From Corydoras sp. C115 (taxonomy: Eukaryota; Chordata; Actinopteri; Siluriformes; Callichthyidae): a stretch of 64,000 nucleotides of DNA. Numbering within the stretch: position 1 is the stretch's first letter; every line of letters starts with the position of its first letter. This document shows, piece by piece, positions 34,573 to 45,697 of this stretch. The DNA lies in the NCBI GenBank assembly GCA_019802505.1, contig JAFMOC010000108.1:186001-250000 (forward strand), in the 5' to 3' direction. Position numbers and translations under genes: made by a program. The notes beneath the pieces are model-generated. The model did no database searches. It was not told the origin of the DNA and saw only the letters and a program-made list of their open reading frames with translations.

Positions 34573-34679
34573 CAGTTTTTTTAGGGCCTGATAAAGTTGC
34601 AGTTTGCCTTTTAGTTACAGTAGTTATAATTCCACTTTCACTCCTCTAGAACATCTACACATATTGATTGTCACAGATC

Positions 34680-34848
34680 CTCCTGATTTATTCAATAATG
34701 CCATCCTTTCGCATCTTATTGCTTTAATATATACTCACACCTAATTGATGTTTGCATATATCATTACATTTTGAAAAACATAGTTGGAACTTGAAAGTTT
34801 TAGTTTGATAATGGGTGGTACTTGGTCTGAAAAGTTTGAGAACCACTG
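34680..34848 (-). mobile_element. hAT element end (CAGTGGTTCTCAAA type)
   Basis: The right end is the complement of CAGTGGTTCTCAAAC. Its complement aligns with 38447-38600 over about 160 bp. The other end is not identified. Confidence 0.6.
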
Positions 34849-34866
34849 CCCTTACCTATTAAAAGG

Positions 34867-35420
34867 TTAAAAGCATACCATCCTATAAAAAATGTATATG
34901 TAAACTCTCTTTCTATGTAGGCTCTTATCAAACTGCATCCTACATTCACCACAGATTTCAATGTCATCTGCAAACATCATATTCCACTGATACTGCCTAA
35001 CCTTGTCTGTCAGCCCAGGACCATGGCAAACAAAAAAAGACTCAGAACTCACCCTTGATGCAGCTCTACCTCTACTTTAAATCCTACTGACACATCTCAC
35101 TGCTGTCAAAATGTCATTTCTCCTAAAGATTTCTTAGCCTCTACTGCTCTCTCTTGTGGGCTTTTCACTGTCTTTTCACATTTCATTTTTTTTCAAACTG
35201 CTTCACTTTGTCTTTACTAATCTGAAACACTATTGAATTCATTTTAAAATACCATCCAAATTCTGTCTCTCATTTTTTCATTTATTAGTTTCTCAAAATT
35301 TTCTTTCCACCTTTTGAGTACATCTTTCTCATTTGACAACACTTTCCTATCTGCTTTCTTCATCATTCTAGCCTGCTGTATATCCTAGTTCCATCTCTGT
35401 TCCTACACATATACATCAAC
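34867..35420 (-). pseudogene. RTE-like LINE reverse-transcriptase fragment
   Basis: On the minus strand, in order, I can read VLKRWKENFEKLINEKM (a typical linker before the RT domain), then a GFKVEVELHQG-like block, then WNMMFADDIEICGECR, where FADD is the catalytic motif of the RT palm. This arrangement fits RTE-type LINEs of fish. Several stops and a deletion between blocks make it a pseudogene fragment. Confidence 0.75.
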
Positions 35421-35575
35421 AAAACATTACATAATGAACTCTGACAGGTGAAGTGAATAGCCCTGCTAAATGCTAATTGAGTTTTAAGGTCATGTTAGAC
35501 AAACAACAAAAGTAATAAGAACACTTTATTAATTCAAAACCAGTCCAGTCTCTTTGAGACTCACATTCATTGTTA

Positions 35576-37299
35576 CAGTTTTTCTCAGTCGATTTGGTAC
35601 ATTTCTCACATCATGATTTACATTGGCATCACAACAAGTGCATTTCCCAAAACAGTTAGTGCAAACAGCAAAACTCAATGAAATACCTGCAAACGCACAT
35701 ACTTCACTCAAAATTCTTTGTTTTTGCCTCAAAAGCAAATATTTAGGTCAATCAATTTGTCAGCGCCATCAAAATATCTTGTCTGTGTGCCATTGCTTAT
35801 GACAAGGCAGTCAAACTACTTAGTCATGTTGTCAGTGCAACAGTGAAGACTGTAAGCATATTCTGATGGAAACTAAGCTTTTGTTTACAAGAACGCTGCA
35901 CATTCTGTGGCATATCAATTGAAACAATCCAGGTTACACACAAATACAAACTTACAGAACACAAAAGTTACACATGACTGTATGTGGGAGATGGACAGCA
36001 AGAAATTGGACAGGAATCAAATTTAGAGTAATATTCTTTACTGTATTATTTTCTAACAGCACTGCAATCTGTTGACAAAAATCAAATTGAAGTTCAGGAA
36101 CGACAAAACTGTTTGCTTGCACTATATGGAACAAAGGAAAAACTACAAAATTAGAAATTTACTCTGAATACTCAAAACAACTTAAGGAATTACTCTAGTG
36201 CTTTCCTTTCTATTCATCCTGACGCTCCTCTCTGTTGGGCCACATGTTTTCATCCACATCACACTGGAGATCTTCCCTTGCAATGCACCGTAGAAAGAAT
36301 CTTCTAGAGTGTCTAATCCAGCCTTTGCAGGCATCTGCTGTGATATCCTCACAAGCTGCATCCATAGCAGTCAGCAGGTTCATCTGGACGTGTGGCTGGT
36401 GATCATATAACTTCCATCTCCAGGCTGAGAAGAACTCCTCAATAGGGTTCAGAAATGGGGAAGAGGGTGGGAGGAACTCCATCAGCATTCTATGATGAGT
36501 GGCAAACCATTGCCTGATGGTGTTAGCGTGGTGAAAACTCACATTATCCCAAATTATCACATATTTGGGCAAATCCTCTTGCACCACACCTCTCTCATTA
36601 TCAGGGATGAGATCCCTATAGAGGGTGTCCAAAAATGTGATGAGATGCTATAGGGCCCCATAATGGGAATATGTGTAAGCACGCCATTCTCTGACATAGC
36701 CGCACACATCGTGATGTTTCCTCCTCGTTGGCCTGGCACATCAATGGTAGCCCTTATATATATAATATATAATGTTTGCCAATTACAGGTTCATGAGATG
36801 CACCTCTGACCTATGTTTGAGACCACTGGATGATCTAAATGTTCACAAATTCCCTTAACAGAAAGCCAAGATTCACCTGAGAACAATTTAATCAATTTAG
36901 GACAAATTACCAAAATTTAACATAAAAGTAAAAAAAAAGTGTAAAATAAATGTAAAAATTATGCCTGAGAGATTATGACAACATGTTCAGCACTTTTGCA
37001 TATAATGACCTAGGCGATGACATAAGACCTAAATATTTTGGAGCGTAAGACAATTCAACAGACAATCAGTACAACACATTTTGATAAACATGACATAAGC
37101 AACAGATAATGTAAAAAACAACAGACAATTGTCTATGACCATTTGCAAAAATGTACAAAAGCATTTGCAAAATGTGAAACACAAGGAGAAATACAATTAT
37201 GATGTGCACAAGTGACAAGGAGATGTGGAGATTGAATGAACAATTTTGAGAATTTCAATTCTGATCTGAAAAATGAACCAAATCGACTGATAAAAACTG
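35576..37299 (-). mobile_element. IS630/Tc1/mariner element of another family (1.72 kb)
   Basis: The terminal inverted repeats are CAGTTTTTCTCAGTCGATTT at left and the complement of CAGTTTTTATCAGTCGATTT at right, continuing with mismatches to about 38 bp. TA lies at 35574-35575 and 37300-37301. The transposase remnant is on the minus strand. The TIRs and protein are unrelated to the Tc1 elements in this window. Confidence 0.88.
36210..36741 (-). pseudogene. DDE transposase of the mariner-like element, N-terminally deleted
   Basis: The C-terminal frame 36210-36632 contains IIWDNVSFHH (second catalytic D) and PFLNPIEEFFSAWRWK (catalytic E), with 35 residues between D and the first E. It ends with IAREDLQCDVDENMWP. 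A frameshift at about 36635 separates it from PGQRGGNITMCAAMSENGV, encoded at 36741-36680. The DNA-binding domain and first catalytic D are missing, so an internal deletion removed the N-terminal half. Confidence 0.85.
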
Positions 37300-37301
37300 T
37301 A

Positions 37302-38049
37302 ATTTGTTCTGCCCTTCATCTCTTTTCAGTAAAGGAACAGGAAAGCTTTACATCCACATTATCATCCAACCTACAACAGGTGGGCATGAAAGGGGGGGAA
37401 ATGGCATGTGGAATAACACTATTGGATATTCTGAAATTTCGTGAAATATGTCAAAATTTGATAAAAATACATTATTTTGCAGGGTTTCTGAGCAGCAGAG
37501 TAAAGAGGTCAAATGATTTTAGTTTAATATGCAAATAAAAACACTTTTTTTCTGGTATTAGTACAAACTATAGCTACAGATATAGTTTATTTAAGAGTTT
37601 CCTAACTCATTCAACACTATTTACATAATTCAGCCTTCTGCCAGACATACACTTTGTTGCACTTCATGCAACTCAGTCTGCTCCTTATATGCTGTTTTCT
37701 GACTGAGCCTGCATTTTATGTGCTTACACTCTGAAAATGCTTCTATATTAGTGTTCACAAGATTTTCTACAGCTATAGTTCACTTAGTTAAATCTTATTT
37801 AACTTAAATCAAATTAAATATTGCACCATTCTCCTGTCTTTTAAGTGCTAAGCTTCATGGACGTGATGCTTCAATTGCTGTTGAGTCTCCAGAAAAAAGC
37901 CCTCCTCACTACATAGACTTAAGAGAAGACAACTGAGTCACTGGAGATAACTCTAGTACGATCTTAAACAACATAACTCTGCCTACATCATGGTCTTAAA
38001 AAAGAACTATAGAACTACAGGGCCCACATTGCTCCAAATTGGCCCTAAA
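37302..38049. other. Unannotated stretch
   Basis: AT-rich, nothing recognised. Confidence 0.45.
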
Positions 38050-38338
38050 TGATGGGCTTGTGGTTAAGTAACCAGTCTTGTTATCTGAAGGTACCCGGTT
38101 TGATTCCCGGTCCAACCAAGTATCATGGCTGAAGTGCCCTTGGGCAAGGCACCTGACCCCAATTGCTCCCCGGACGCTGTATTGAATGCTGCCCACTACT
38201 CTGGGCATGTGCCTACTTCACCATTGTGTGTATATGTGTGTGTTTCACTGCATGGATGGGTTAAATGTCAAAGATAAATTCCTTTGTGTGTATGCACAGT
38301 AGGCAAAATAAATCACTTTATGACTTTTACTTTAAATG
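38050..38338 (+). repeat. tRNA-derived SINE family C, full
   Basis: The head has a B box GGTTTGATTCC. It is followed by GGGCAAGGCACCTGACCCCA, a GCTGCCCACTACTCTGGG block, and a 3' end GCACAGTAGGCAAAATAAAT. Fragments are at 16275, 17345 and 46090. Confidence 0.8.
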
Positions 38339-38446
38339 ATACCCTAAAGCTCCAGACTTATTTGCCATTAGGCTCTCCAAAAGTGAGGACCAACTGTGCC
38401 CTGCCTAAAAATTAAACTATATATGACAGGCTAGAGAAGTCTAGAG

Positions 38447-38600
38447 CAGTGGTTCTCAAAGTTCTAAGTACAGCCCATTATCAAACCAAAAATTCTAAGT
38501 ATCACTTATGTTTTTTGACACGTAATGACATATGGCAAACATCAATTAGGTGTAAATGTATATTAAAGCAAGATAGTACAGAAGGGCAGCATTATTGTGA
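38447..38600 (+). mobile_element. hAT element end (CAGTGGTTCTCAAA type)
   Basis: Begins CAGTGGTTCTCAAAG and is homologous in reverse to 34680-34848. It probably continues into the hairpin and repeat downstream. Confidence 0.55.
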
Positions 38601-38663
38601 ATAAATCATGGGAAAGAGGTCTGGAATGCCGTTACACCTCTTTCCTGTGATTTATTCACTATA
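38593..38663. repeat. 28-bp inverted repeat with 15-nt loop
   Basis: Arms at 38593-38620 and 38636-38663 match at 25 of 28 positions; the loop is CTGGAATGCCGTTAC. It lies inside or next to the hAT-type repeat. Confidence 0.85.
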
Positions 38664-38669
38664 ACAAAA

Positions 38670-38860
38670 AAACACAAGGTTTGATTCATAAATGTATTTA
38701 TTGAAACAAAATCGCTAATAAACTGTACCTACGTAATCTCTGTTTTTTTTTAATGAATGCTAATTGCCGAGTAACATGTTTTTGGTTTCTAAAAAATTCA
38801 AATACTGGCCTAGTGGCCAAATTACAGAACGCAGCTTATCGGGAAAATAATGTATTGTAT
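38670..38860 (+). repeat. Unclassified dispersed repeat, copy 2
   Basis: Partner of 31570-31770. Confidence 0.6.
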
Positions 38861-39399
38861 ACCCATACCATTATCTGGCATACAGCCTAGTGGGTTAAGG
38901 AAGGTTACTAAACAAATAGTAAAGTACTGTGCTCGTGAACTAGCAGTAAATGAACTCGAAGACAGGTTCTAGGACAGATAAAATTGTGGATTCTCTGTTC
39001 AATTCTTGTTTAAGTGATTAATTAATCTTTTGCCCCAGTTTTACCACTCAACTTTTAGTGTCCTATATTTTGAGACAGCTTACCTTCCTAAGGCGTGTGC
39101 AGCTTTATAAGCTGTGACATCATATACCGCAGGGGGGAGGGATTCCATAGACCTGAAGGGAGCGGGACTTCAGTGAGCAACACCAGGCCATTACAGCCGT
39201 AGTTTGATGTAATTTTAAATGCAGGCTGTAAAAAAGCCCGTTCCTGTCCGAAGAAATTCTGTCTCCAGTCCTCATTCCGGCATTGGAACCTAACCATTCA
39301 AGCTTTTGGTCCTACACACAACTTTTACTACATATGACTGTGTATTGATCTCTATTTGTGACATGTTCTGTTACGCTAATGTTTTGAACATTTCTCTGT
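38861..39399. other. Unannotated stretch with a splice-donor-like site
   Basis: On the minus strand a frame at 39297-39088 is followed by GGAAG^GTAAGC at about 39084. The area is slightly GC-rich relative to its neighbours. No homology is recognised. Confidence 0.3.
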
Positions 39400-39690
39400 T
39401 GTTAAATAGGTTGTCGCCATCCTAAAATCTACTGAAGCTCCAACCCATCTCTGCCTAATTTCCACCTTTCATGTGTCACTCCTTAAGTCTTACCAACCCA
39501 GGCCATTAACCAGGTCTGAGACGCCTTCTGTAAATCTGTCCACCACTGCTGATGTTTGGCTTCTTTCCTTGACTTTTACTGGCATGCTTAATGCATCCAG
39601 TGCCTTCTGGCATATCTATCCTTGATCTCATCACTGCTTTTCACAGCAAACAACTCCTACTGTCCCGTCCCCAAACCCTACTGTCACGTT
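39400..39690 (+). pseudogene. Possible L2-like LINE RT fragment
   Basis: Translation near 39615-39670 reads ILDLITAFHSKQLLLSRPQ, resembling the LLDLSAAFDTVNH motif-A region of L2/CR1 reverse transcriptases, with the second aspartate changed to H. Upstream frames carry stops. Confidence 0.4.
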
Positions 39691-39950
39691 TTTCAAAAAC
39701 AAGTTACACCAGAGCCTGTTGAAGATTCTCAGTTTTATTCAGCTTTCAAGCCAAACATAACTTCAGAGTAAAAAACAGACTTAATATGCACATGCATGCA
39801 GACGTCTTTTCTATCCTTCATTTTCTTAGTGAGAAAGTGTCCTCGTTAACTAACAGATCTTAATTTTACAACACGATAAAATCACAACCAGCATTAAGTA
39901 AGGCTTTTTGTAAATGCAGCAAACATGTGAATTGTGGGGAATACAGTACA

Positions 39951-40017
39951 TTTCATTTACATTTGGTCATTTAGCAGACACTTTAATTCAATGCAACTTA
40001 CAAAACAAGCACAGGAT
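39951..40017 (-). repeat. SINE family B, tail half, split by hAT
   Basis: Tail sequence ending at the hAT insertion point. The head half resumes at 41168. Confidence 0.8.
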
Positions 40018-40141
40018 TAGTGATTGACCGATATGGGTTTTTTAATGGCTGATGCCGATGCCGATATTTAGACGACAGAAGTGGCCGATGGCCGATATAT
40101 AAAGCCGATATTACCAGTTTTTATTGCAACTAATAAAGTAC

Positions 40142-40183
<42 letters not shown>

Positions 40184-41167
40184 CAAGACACAAAAGTAAT
40201 CAGACAGTTTATCACTGCCTACTCTACCTTTTGTAATACAGAGTGCAATATTAAAAACATACAACTTTAAATTACACATTATTAATTAAAGTTTCAGTGT
40301 ACCTAAACATAAGCAGATAGCAGCATCTTTTCAGAATGAACTTTTATTGATGAACATTGCACAATGCACACAGAACAAAATTCAATGTAGCTAATTTAGA
40401 TAAATAAATAAAATATTAACAAACAAATATTGTAGTTTGTAGTGTGAAAAAAAGTACTTATTTGAATATCTCAAGAAAAAAAAATTTAATGAACTGAACT
40501 TTGAACTAGTTCAGAATTAAATTTGTGAACTTTGAGCATGTATGAAATGAACTTGAACAATGTTCAGAATTAAACTGGGAACTGGCTCAACACTGCCTGT
40601 AAGCTAGCGTCGGTTAGTGCTAGCGATATATAGCGTTAGCGAACCAATTTAACAAAATCACCCTAATTATACAAACAGTAAACACTGTATATGTTACAAA
40701 TAGCATCCCGGAACATTATTATAGCGTTAGCTAGCGCTAATTAGTATTAGTTGGCCAGTTTAGCTGTTCAAGTGGTTTCTAAGCTTACAGTTCCAAATAA
40801 AACTATTGGCATTTTCTCTCTAAATAACATAATCGCTCTAATTATGCAGATAGTAAACACTTTATACATTACAAAGAGCAGCCAGTAACAAATACTGAGA
40901 GTTGAAAGAGAAACCGTTTTCTCTCATGAGGTGTAGCGCAGTTTCAAAACACCAACGATCCATTGCCTTGAGCATTGACTGACGTTCTGCCGGAAGAACA
41001 CTAGGGGTCACTCTAAGCAAAAGTTAGACTGTATTCAGTCATTGAGCCAGAATGACGGAGCTGCCCACAGCGTTGCCTGTAGGCATTGTTTAAATATCGG
41101 CCTTGTGCGCTCATATATCGGCCGATGCCGATTATCTAAAAATGCCAAAAATTCGGCCTGATCACTA
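40018..41167. mobile_element. Nonautonomous hAT element, copy 2 (1.15 kb) inside a SINE
   Basis: Starts TAGTGATTGACCGATATGGG and ends with GGCCTGATCACTA. The exact 8-bp duplication CACAGGAT lies at 40010-40017 and 41168-41175. It is highly similar to 19034-20226 along its length, including the internal (AAT)n, with small indels. It has no transposase. Confidence 0.94.
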
Positions 41168-41317
41168 CACAGGATTGGCCACAACATCCCTGGAGCAGTA
41201 TGGGTTAAGGGCCTCGCTCAAGAACCCATATTGGTAACTTCAGTGTACCTGGGATTTGAACTCACAACCTTCAGATTAATGGTCCAACAACCTAACCTCT
41301 GAGCTACCACACTCTAT
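41168..41317 (-). repeat. SINE family B, head half
   Basis: tRNA-like head on the minus strand (complement of a TAGCTCAGAGGTTAGG-type sequence). Completes the SINE begun at 39951. Confidence 0.8.
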
Positions 41318-41409
41318 ATATAAAGCTGTATGTTAGTTAGTCAGTTAGAGGACTAATAGGTTTATTAATGTGCAAAAAATACCTAGATAATCATTCTGAA
41401 TTGGGAGAG

Positions 41410-41488
41410 TGGGCGGCACAGTGGCTTAGTGGTTAGCACATTTGCCTCTCGGCTCTGGGTTATCAGGTTTAAATCCCAATCTAAAGGA
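41410..41488 (+). repeat. V-SINE-like SINE (family A), head only
   Basis: The tRNA-like head is present; everything 3' of the B-box region is absent. Confidence 0.85.
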
Positions 41489-41854
41489 TCAAACTTCATT
41501 GAACAACCTTATGGTGCTTAAACAAACTTTTTAATAATGTAAACGAAAATTAGGTTTTTAAAATCACTCCAGTGTTGTGTTGAAGGAAAAATGTTTAGAA
41601 TTGGCTGTAGCCTTACAATCACTCACACACACACACACACACCTACACAGAAGCTATACATGACTTGTGTTGAAGCAACTGGAAACAACAGTGCTATAAG
41701 AAGAAAATGTAAAATTTGTTTGATGTTAAGAACAAAGAACATCCCTAAATGAAGCAAATGCATTTAGGAAGCAAATAAACCAACGTATGTATAAGTCTAA
41801 ATACACACATGTTCACAGTCACTCATGCATGCATGTGCATATGCATGTGCACAT

Positions 41855-41856
<2 letters not shown>
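41489..41856. other. Unannotated stretch
   Basis: Contains a short CA run near 41624-41642. Nothing else recognised. Confidence 0.4.

Positions 41857-41915
<59 letters not shown>
41857..41915. repeat. (CA)n microsatellite
   Basis: About 29 CA units. Confidence 0.92.
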
Positions 41916-41916
<1 letters not shown>

Positions 41917-42141
41917 GGTTTCAATTAGACCAATACTCTGTCTCTGGGCCAAGTGTGGGGTTTACCACTTCATTCCTTCCCTCTGGTTCAGGCATTATGG
42001 GTGCACTGAACAGCTCCAGCACCATTCCTGGGTTTTATACGGTAGCCGTTAGCATTCTAGTGTGTCAGGGTGTGTTCACTACAATGGCATTCACACTTCA
42101 CCCAAAAGAGACATAGTGCAAAAACACAGTCAGCATGAATA

Positions 42142-42235
42142 AATGCACACACGCTCGCACACACGCACACACACACACACACATACACACAAACCACAAA
42201 CACACACACAAAACACAAACACACAAAATGCCACA
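42142..42235. repeat. CA-rich interrupted microsatellite
   Basis: CA runs broken by TA, AAC and GC steps. Confidence 0.8.
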
Positions 42236-42779
42236 GATGTTCCTTGTAAGATGAATACCTCCCAAGACCTCCTTCAGGGAGTCAAATAAAAATTCATTAT
42301 GACAAACACATGACACAAACATTTAATGATTAAGCCTATAGATTTTTATCTGGCTGCAAAATTTAAAACCATCACTTTTGATTCTACAAATCCACTTTTT
42401 TAACTTTTTTAACTCAAGTATTTTATTAGAAGTAGCAAGTTACTATTCACCAGTAATAGGCTCTGGAACAGTTGGCATTATATCGGCTAATAGCAAATAA
42501 AATAGCTGGGACTTCAAGAGTAAAATAAAGGAAATATCTCAATTTGATGTTGAAACAATTGCAGTAACAGAATTTTGTGATTACCTTGATATACATGACA
42601 ATCAAATATTTGTCATTATTATCTTTAGTTTAAATACCCTTGTCAATTGCAGATTCCACATTAAAATATATTTTTAAATAAATAAATTAAAATATGATCA
42701 AAGCAGATATTTGTCTCTCTCTTTCAATTTGTTTCTCTTTATCTAATTTTCAGTTTATTTTAAAAAAATGTTTTTTGGT
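42236..42779. other. Unannotated stretch
   Basis: AT-rich, nothing recognised. Confidence 0.4.
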
Positions 42780-42963
42780 AATTCATTCATTATTTTCTGC
42801 TTTATCCTCTACTGGTATAGATGAGGGGTTCCACATGCCCATCCAGTGGAGAACTTTTCAGGCGCTGTTCAGATACTCAAAGGACAGGGCGCCAATTTAT
42901 TGCTGGGCACACACTCACACAGACATAGACACAAACACATCCTATATATGTGACAATTTATAG
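42780..42963 (-). repeat. V-SINE-like SINE (family A), outer shell, left part
   Basis: Tail and GT-rich part on the minus strand, interrupted by a hAT at 42964. The SINE continues at 44270. Confidence 0.88.
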
Positions 42964-43219
42964 CAGGGGTGCCCAATACATCAAGCAGGGGTGTCAGGTA
43001 GATTGCGATGGAGGTTGGAGAAAAAAAAATTTGTCATTCTGAATCTTGATCTCTATCCCTGTGCAACCGAGCCCCGTATCTTTTCCTGCCCCCACCCCGT
43101 TTCGCTTTTCCGGCACGTGGCCACGCCTCTGTGCCTAAATCCGAAGCACTGTCTCGCGAATCATCTACATTAGATTTACATTACATTAAATAGTTTCTGT
43201 TTGTGTTTTTGCACTTTAT

Positions 43220-43402
43220 TTGACTGACAAGATGAGTGAAGGACTTTGCTCCCCTAAAAAAAAATCAATATTCCACATTCATTTAGAGTGGGAGGATGAA
43301 TATTTTTTTTACAATGTCAATCTCAAAATGCATTTGCTTGATTCGCAAAGTAGCCATTGCACTTCCATTGTGTTTGGTAGTTTTCGCCATGTTTTCGCCA
43401 TG
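43220..43402 (+). pseudogene. hAT transposase N-terminal fragment
   Basis: The frame MTDKMSEGLCSPKKKSIFHI followed by EWEDEYFF resembles the F-H-x-E-W-E-x-x-F-F start of BED-type hAT transposases. The cysteine/histidine knuckle that should follow is corrupted, and the frame ends at the inner hAT. Confidence 0.55.
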
Positions 43403-43410
43403 CTATTTAC

Positions 43411-44083
43411 TAGGGCTGTATTCAACTACAAATTCTCGTAGTCGAATCTGATTCGTCAGATTTTCCCTATAGTCGACTGATAGTCGAATCAGTTAAAATT
43501 TCACCACAAGATGGCGCTTTAAGTGTAGTTTTTAAAAAAGATTTTTTTAAAATATATTTTACTTGTTTTTCTAACAAAAGAAAACCTTTTTTTTGTTTTT
43601 CTTTTTTCTTTTTTTTTCTAGAAATTAGGATGATTTTATTTGACAAAAGGCTATATATATAACGAAAACAAAGACTAAAACGAAAACGAAAACTAAAGTA
43701 GTCTCTCCAGCCGAAGTGCACACCTGTAACTAATAGTCTGGAGAGGGTGAGCGATCCCGAGCGAAATGAGGAACAGGTGTGTGAATGGGCGAGTGTGGAG
43801 CAGCACGTGGAGGAGAGGGGTGTGTTTGTTTACAAGGGAAAGTAGGTGTGTGCGGAGCGGCTTGTGGCGGCGAGTGACGTGACTGTATACATGAAGGAGT
43901 GGGCGTGTGTGGCGCGGAGGGAGAGGAAGCGGGGCGTGAGTGAGTATGTGTAACACTAATGCTTAGCAGCAGCCATGGACACCTCCATGTGGTCAAAATG
44001 GTACATTCGACTATGAGGTTCATAGTCGACTACGGTTCTCCGAATCGAATCGTCGAATCAGCGAATATTGCAGCTCACCCCTA
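43411..44083. mobile_element. hAT element (TAGGGCTG ends), inner shell
   Basis: Ends are TAGGGCTG and the complement of TAGGGGTG, with TCGAATC/GTAGTCGA-type repeats just inside both. The exact 8-bp duplication CTATTTAC lies at 43403-43410 and 44084-44091. It is 673 bp with no transposase. A GC-rich interior (43730-43970) gives chance open frames on the minus strand. Confidence 0.92.
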
Positions 44084-44269
44084 CTATTTACTAGAATGTG
44101 TTTAATAAAAATCTGAAGCCGTCTTTTCTATGCTGATTCGACAATACTAACATGATGTGTGTAAACAGGTTTCAGTATAAAAGCCTAAAAAATGATTAAC
44201 CCTTGTAGATCTCGATGACCTGTCAAATGGAAAAGTGGATCTCGGGCCAGAAAAGTGTGGGCACCCCTG

Positions 44270-44452
44270 ATTTAGAGCATTTAATTTACTTTAAATCCAT
44301 GTTTTTGGACTTTGAATGGAAACCAGAGAACCCAGAGGAAACCCACACAGACAAAGGGAGAACATGGAAACTCCACTCATATCAGGATTCGAACCTGAAT
44401 CCCCAGTGCTAAGAGGCGTACATGCTAACCACTAAGCCACCATGCCGGCCTT
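44270..44452 (-). repeat. V-SINE-like SINE (family A), outer shell, right part
   Basis: Core and tRNA-like head completing the SINE begun at 42780. Confidence 0.88.
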
Positions 44453-44836
44453 TTTTGGAAATGTTCATGGAAAATATAGACTTATAATTTCTGGGACCAC
44501 GGTAGACATAAGTTTAATTTCATAGCTTCAAATTTCCATACTGTAGTTCACTTTTAAATAGTATCTGTCTATTATTTTCCTTTTTACAAATATATATAAA
44601 GACATTATTTATAGTGTAGACAACCAAAAATCATTACTCACGTTGAAGTCAAAGTGATGATTTGGCACACATAAACTGCAGTAGTAAAATTAAACGATCA
44701 TGCAGATGGCAGTAAATTTACCTTCTTGTGTTGAACAGTAAAGAGCACAAGCTCATACTAGTGTGTGTTACCGTAAAACACATACCTTTCTCCATTCTCT
44801 TGTGTCTTTCACTCCTCTGACTGGCCCTGTGCTTAG
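44453..44836. other. Unannotated stretch
   Basis: Nothing recognised apart from a pyrimidine-rich run leading to the candidate exon below. Confidence 0.4.
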
Positions 44837-44909
44837 CATTAAAGCAACACAGACTCCACTGAGTCTGGGTTCATCAAAGACAGTCATGTACCACCCTTAC
44901 CGCTGGCAG
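44837..44909 (+). other. Candidate coding exon (weak)
   Basis: A pyrimidine-rich tract with a CTGAC branch-like motif precedes an AG at 44835-44836. An open 73-bp segment encodes IKATQTPLSLGSSKTVMYHP and then YRWQ. It ends at CAG^GTATAT. The signals are consistent with an internal exon, but I do not recognise the protein and one short exon could arise by chance. Confidence 0.25.
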
Positions 44910-45332
44910 GTATATTGCGGCTCCTCTGGGGCAGCTAATGGTGTGGCAGTATTCCAAACTAACATGCCGAATCCAATGTGGAGTGGTGGTTAGGAAAAAA
45001 AGCTGGGGCATACTGCACATTGCTAAACTGACTCAGGCTTCACCCTTGTGCATATTGTGCTCCCACCTGCAACGGACAAGACACCACACAATTGCACACT
45101 TATAGGGTTTTTTCAGTTTTTTGTCAGGCTGCATGATATAAATTGTTCTGTGTTTCAACACCCCTGTAACATGTCTGGACACTAGAGCTGAATACAGGAT
45201 GTGCCGACTCTCAGTGCAGACACGCACGTTTTGAGTGAACCAGATAAGATGCACTACTCAGATGCATTATGCAATATTATGTATATTGAATATTGTAGGT
45301 AGAAGTGGGGAGTAATCTATTATATTTCATTC
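44910..45332. other. Unannotated stretch
   Basis: Nothing recognised. Confidence 0.4.
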
Positions 45333-45697
45333 ATTATCCATCCATCCATCCATTATCTTCTGCTTTATCCTCTACTAGGGCCGCGATGGGGGGGGGGAGG
45401 GGTTCCTCATACCCTTTCAGGGGAGAACGTTTCAGGTGATGGGAAGATACACCCAGGACAGGGAGCCTATCAATAGGCACACTTACTCACACAGAAACAC
45501 ACTCTATACGGGGCAATGTAGAGAATTCAATTTACCTTGAATCCATGTTTTTGGACTGTGGGAGGAAACCGGAGAACCCGGAAAAACCCCACACGGTCTT
45601 GAGGAGAACATGGAACTCAACCTAGATTGGGATTCAAACCTGAATCCCCAGCACTGAGAAGCTAACGTGCCAAGCACTAAGCCACCATGCTGCCCCA
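45333..45697 (-). repeat. V-SINE-like SINE (family A)
   Basis: Full-length minus-strand copy with a (CCAT)n-like 3' tail and a G run near 45390. Confidence 0.9.

Larger units (their letters stand above)
42964..44269 (+). mobile_element. hAT element (CAGGGGTGCCC ends), middle shell
   Basis: Ends are CAGGGGTGCCCAA and the complement of CAGGGGTGCCCAC. The flanks ATTTATAG (42956-42963) and ATTTAGAG (44270-44277) match at 7 of 8 positions; the right one equals the family consensus of the host SINE. The interior holds a BED-finger-like frame and is itself interrupted by a second hAT at 43411-44083. Confidence 0.88.

Noticed and set aside
39088..39297. Host exon on the minus strand
   Set aside because: A donor-like site is present, but no acceptor, no recognised protein and no second exon support it.
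43693..44023. Proline/serine-rich minus frames of 87-97 codons
   Set aside because: They lie inside a nonautonomous hAT with exact target duplication and show no domain; composition follows local GC content.
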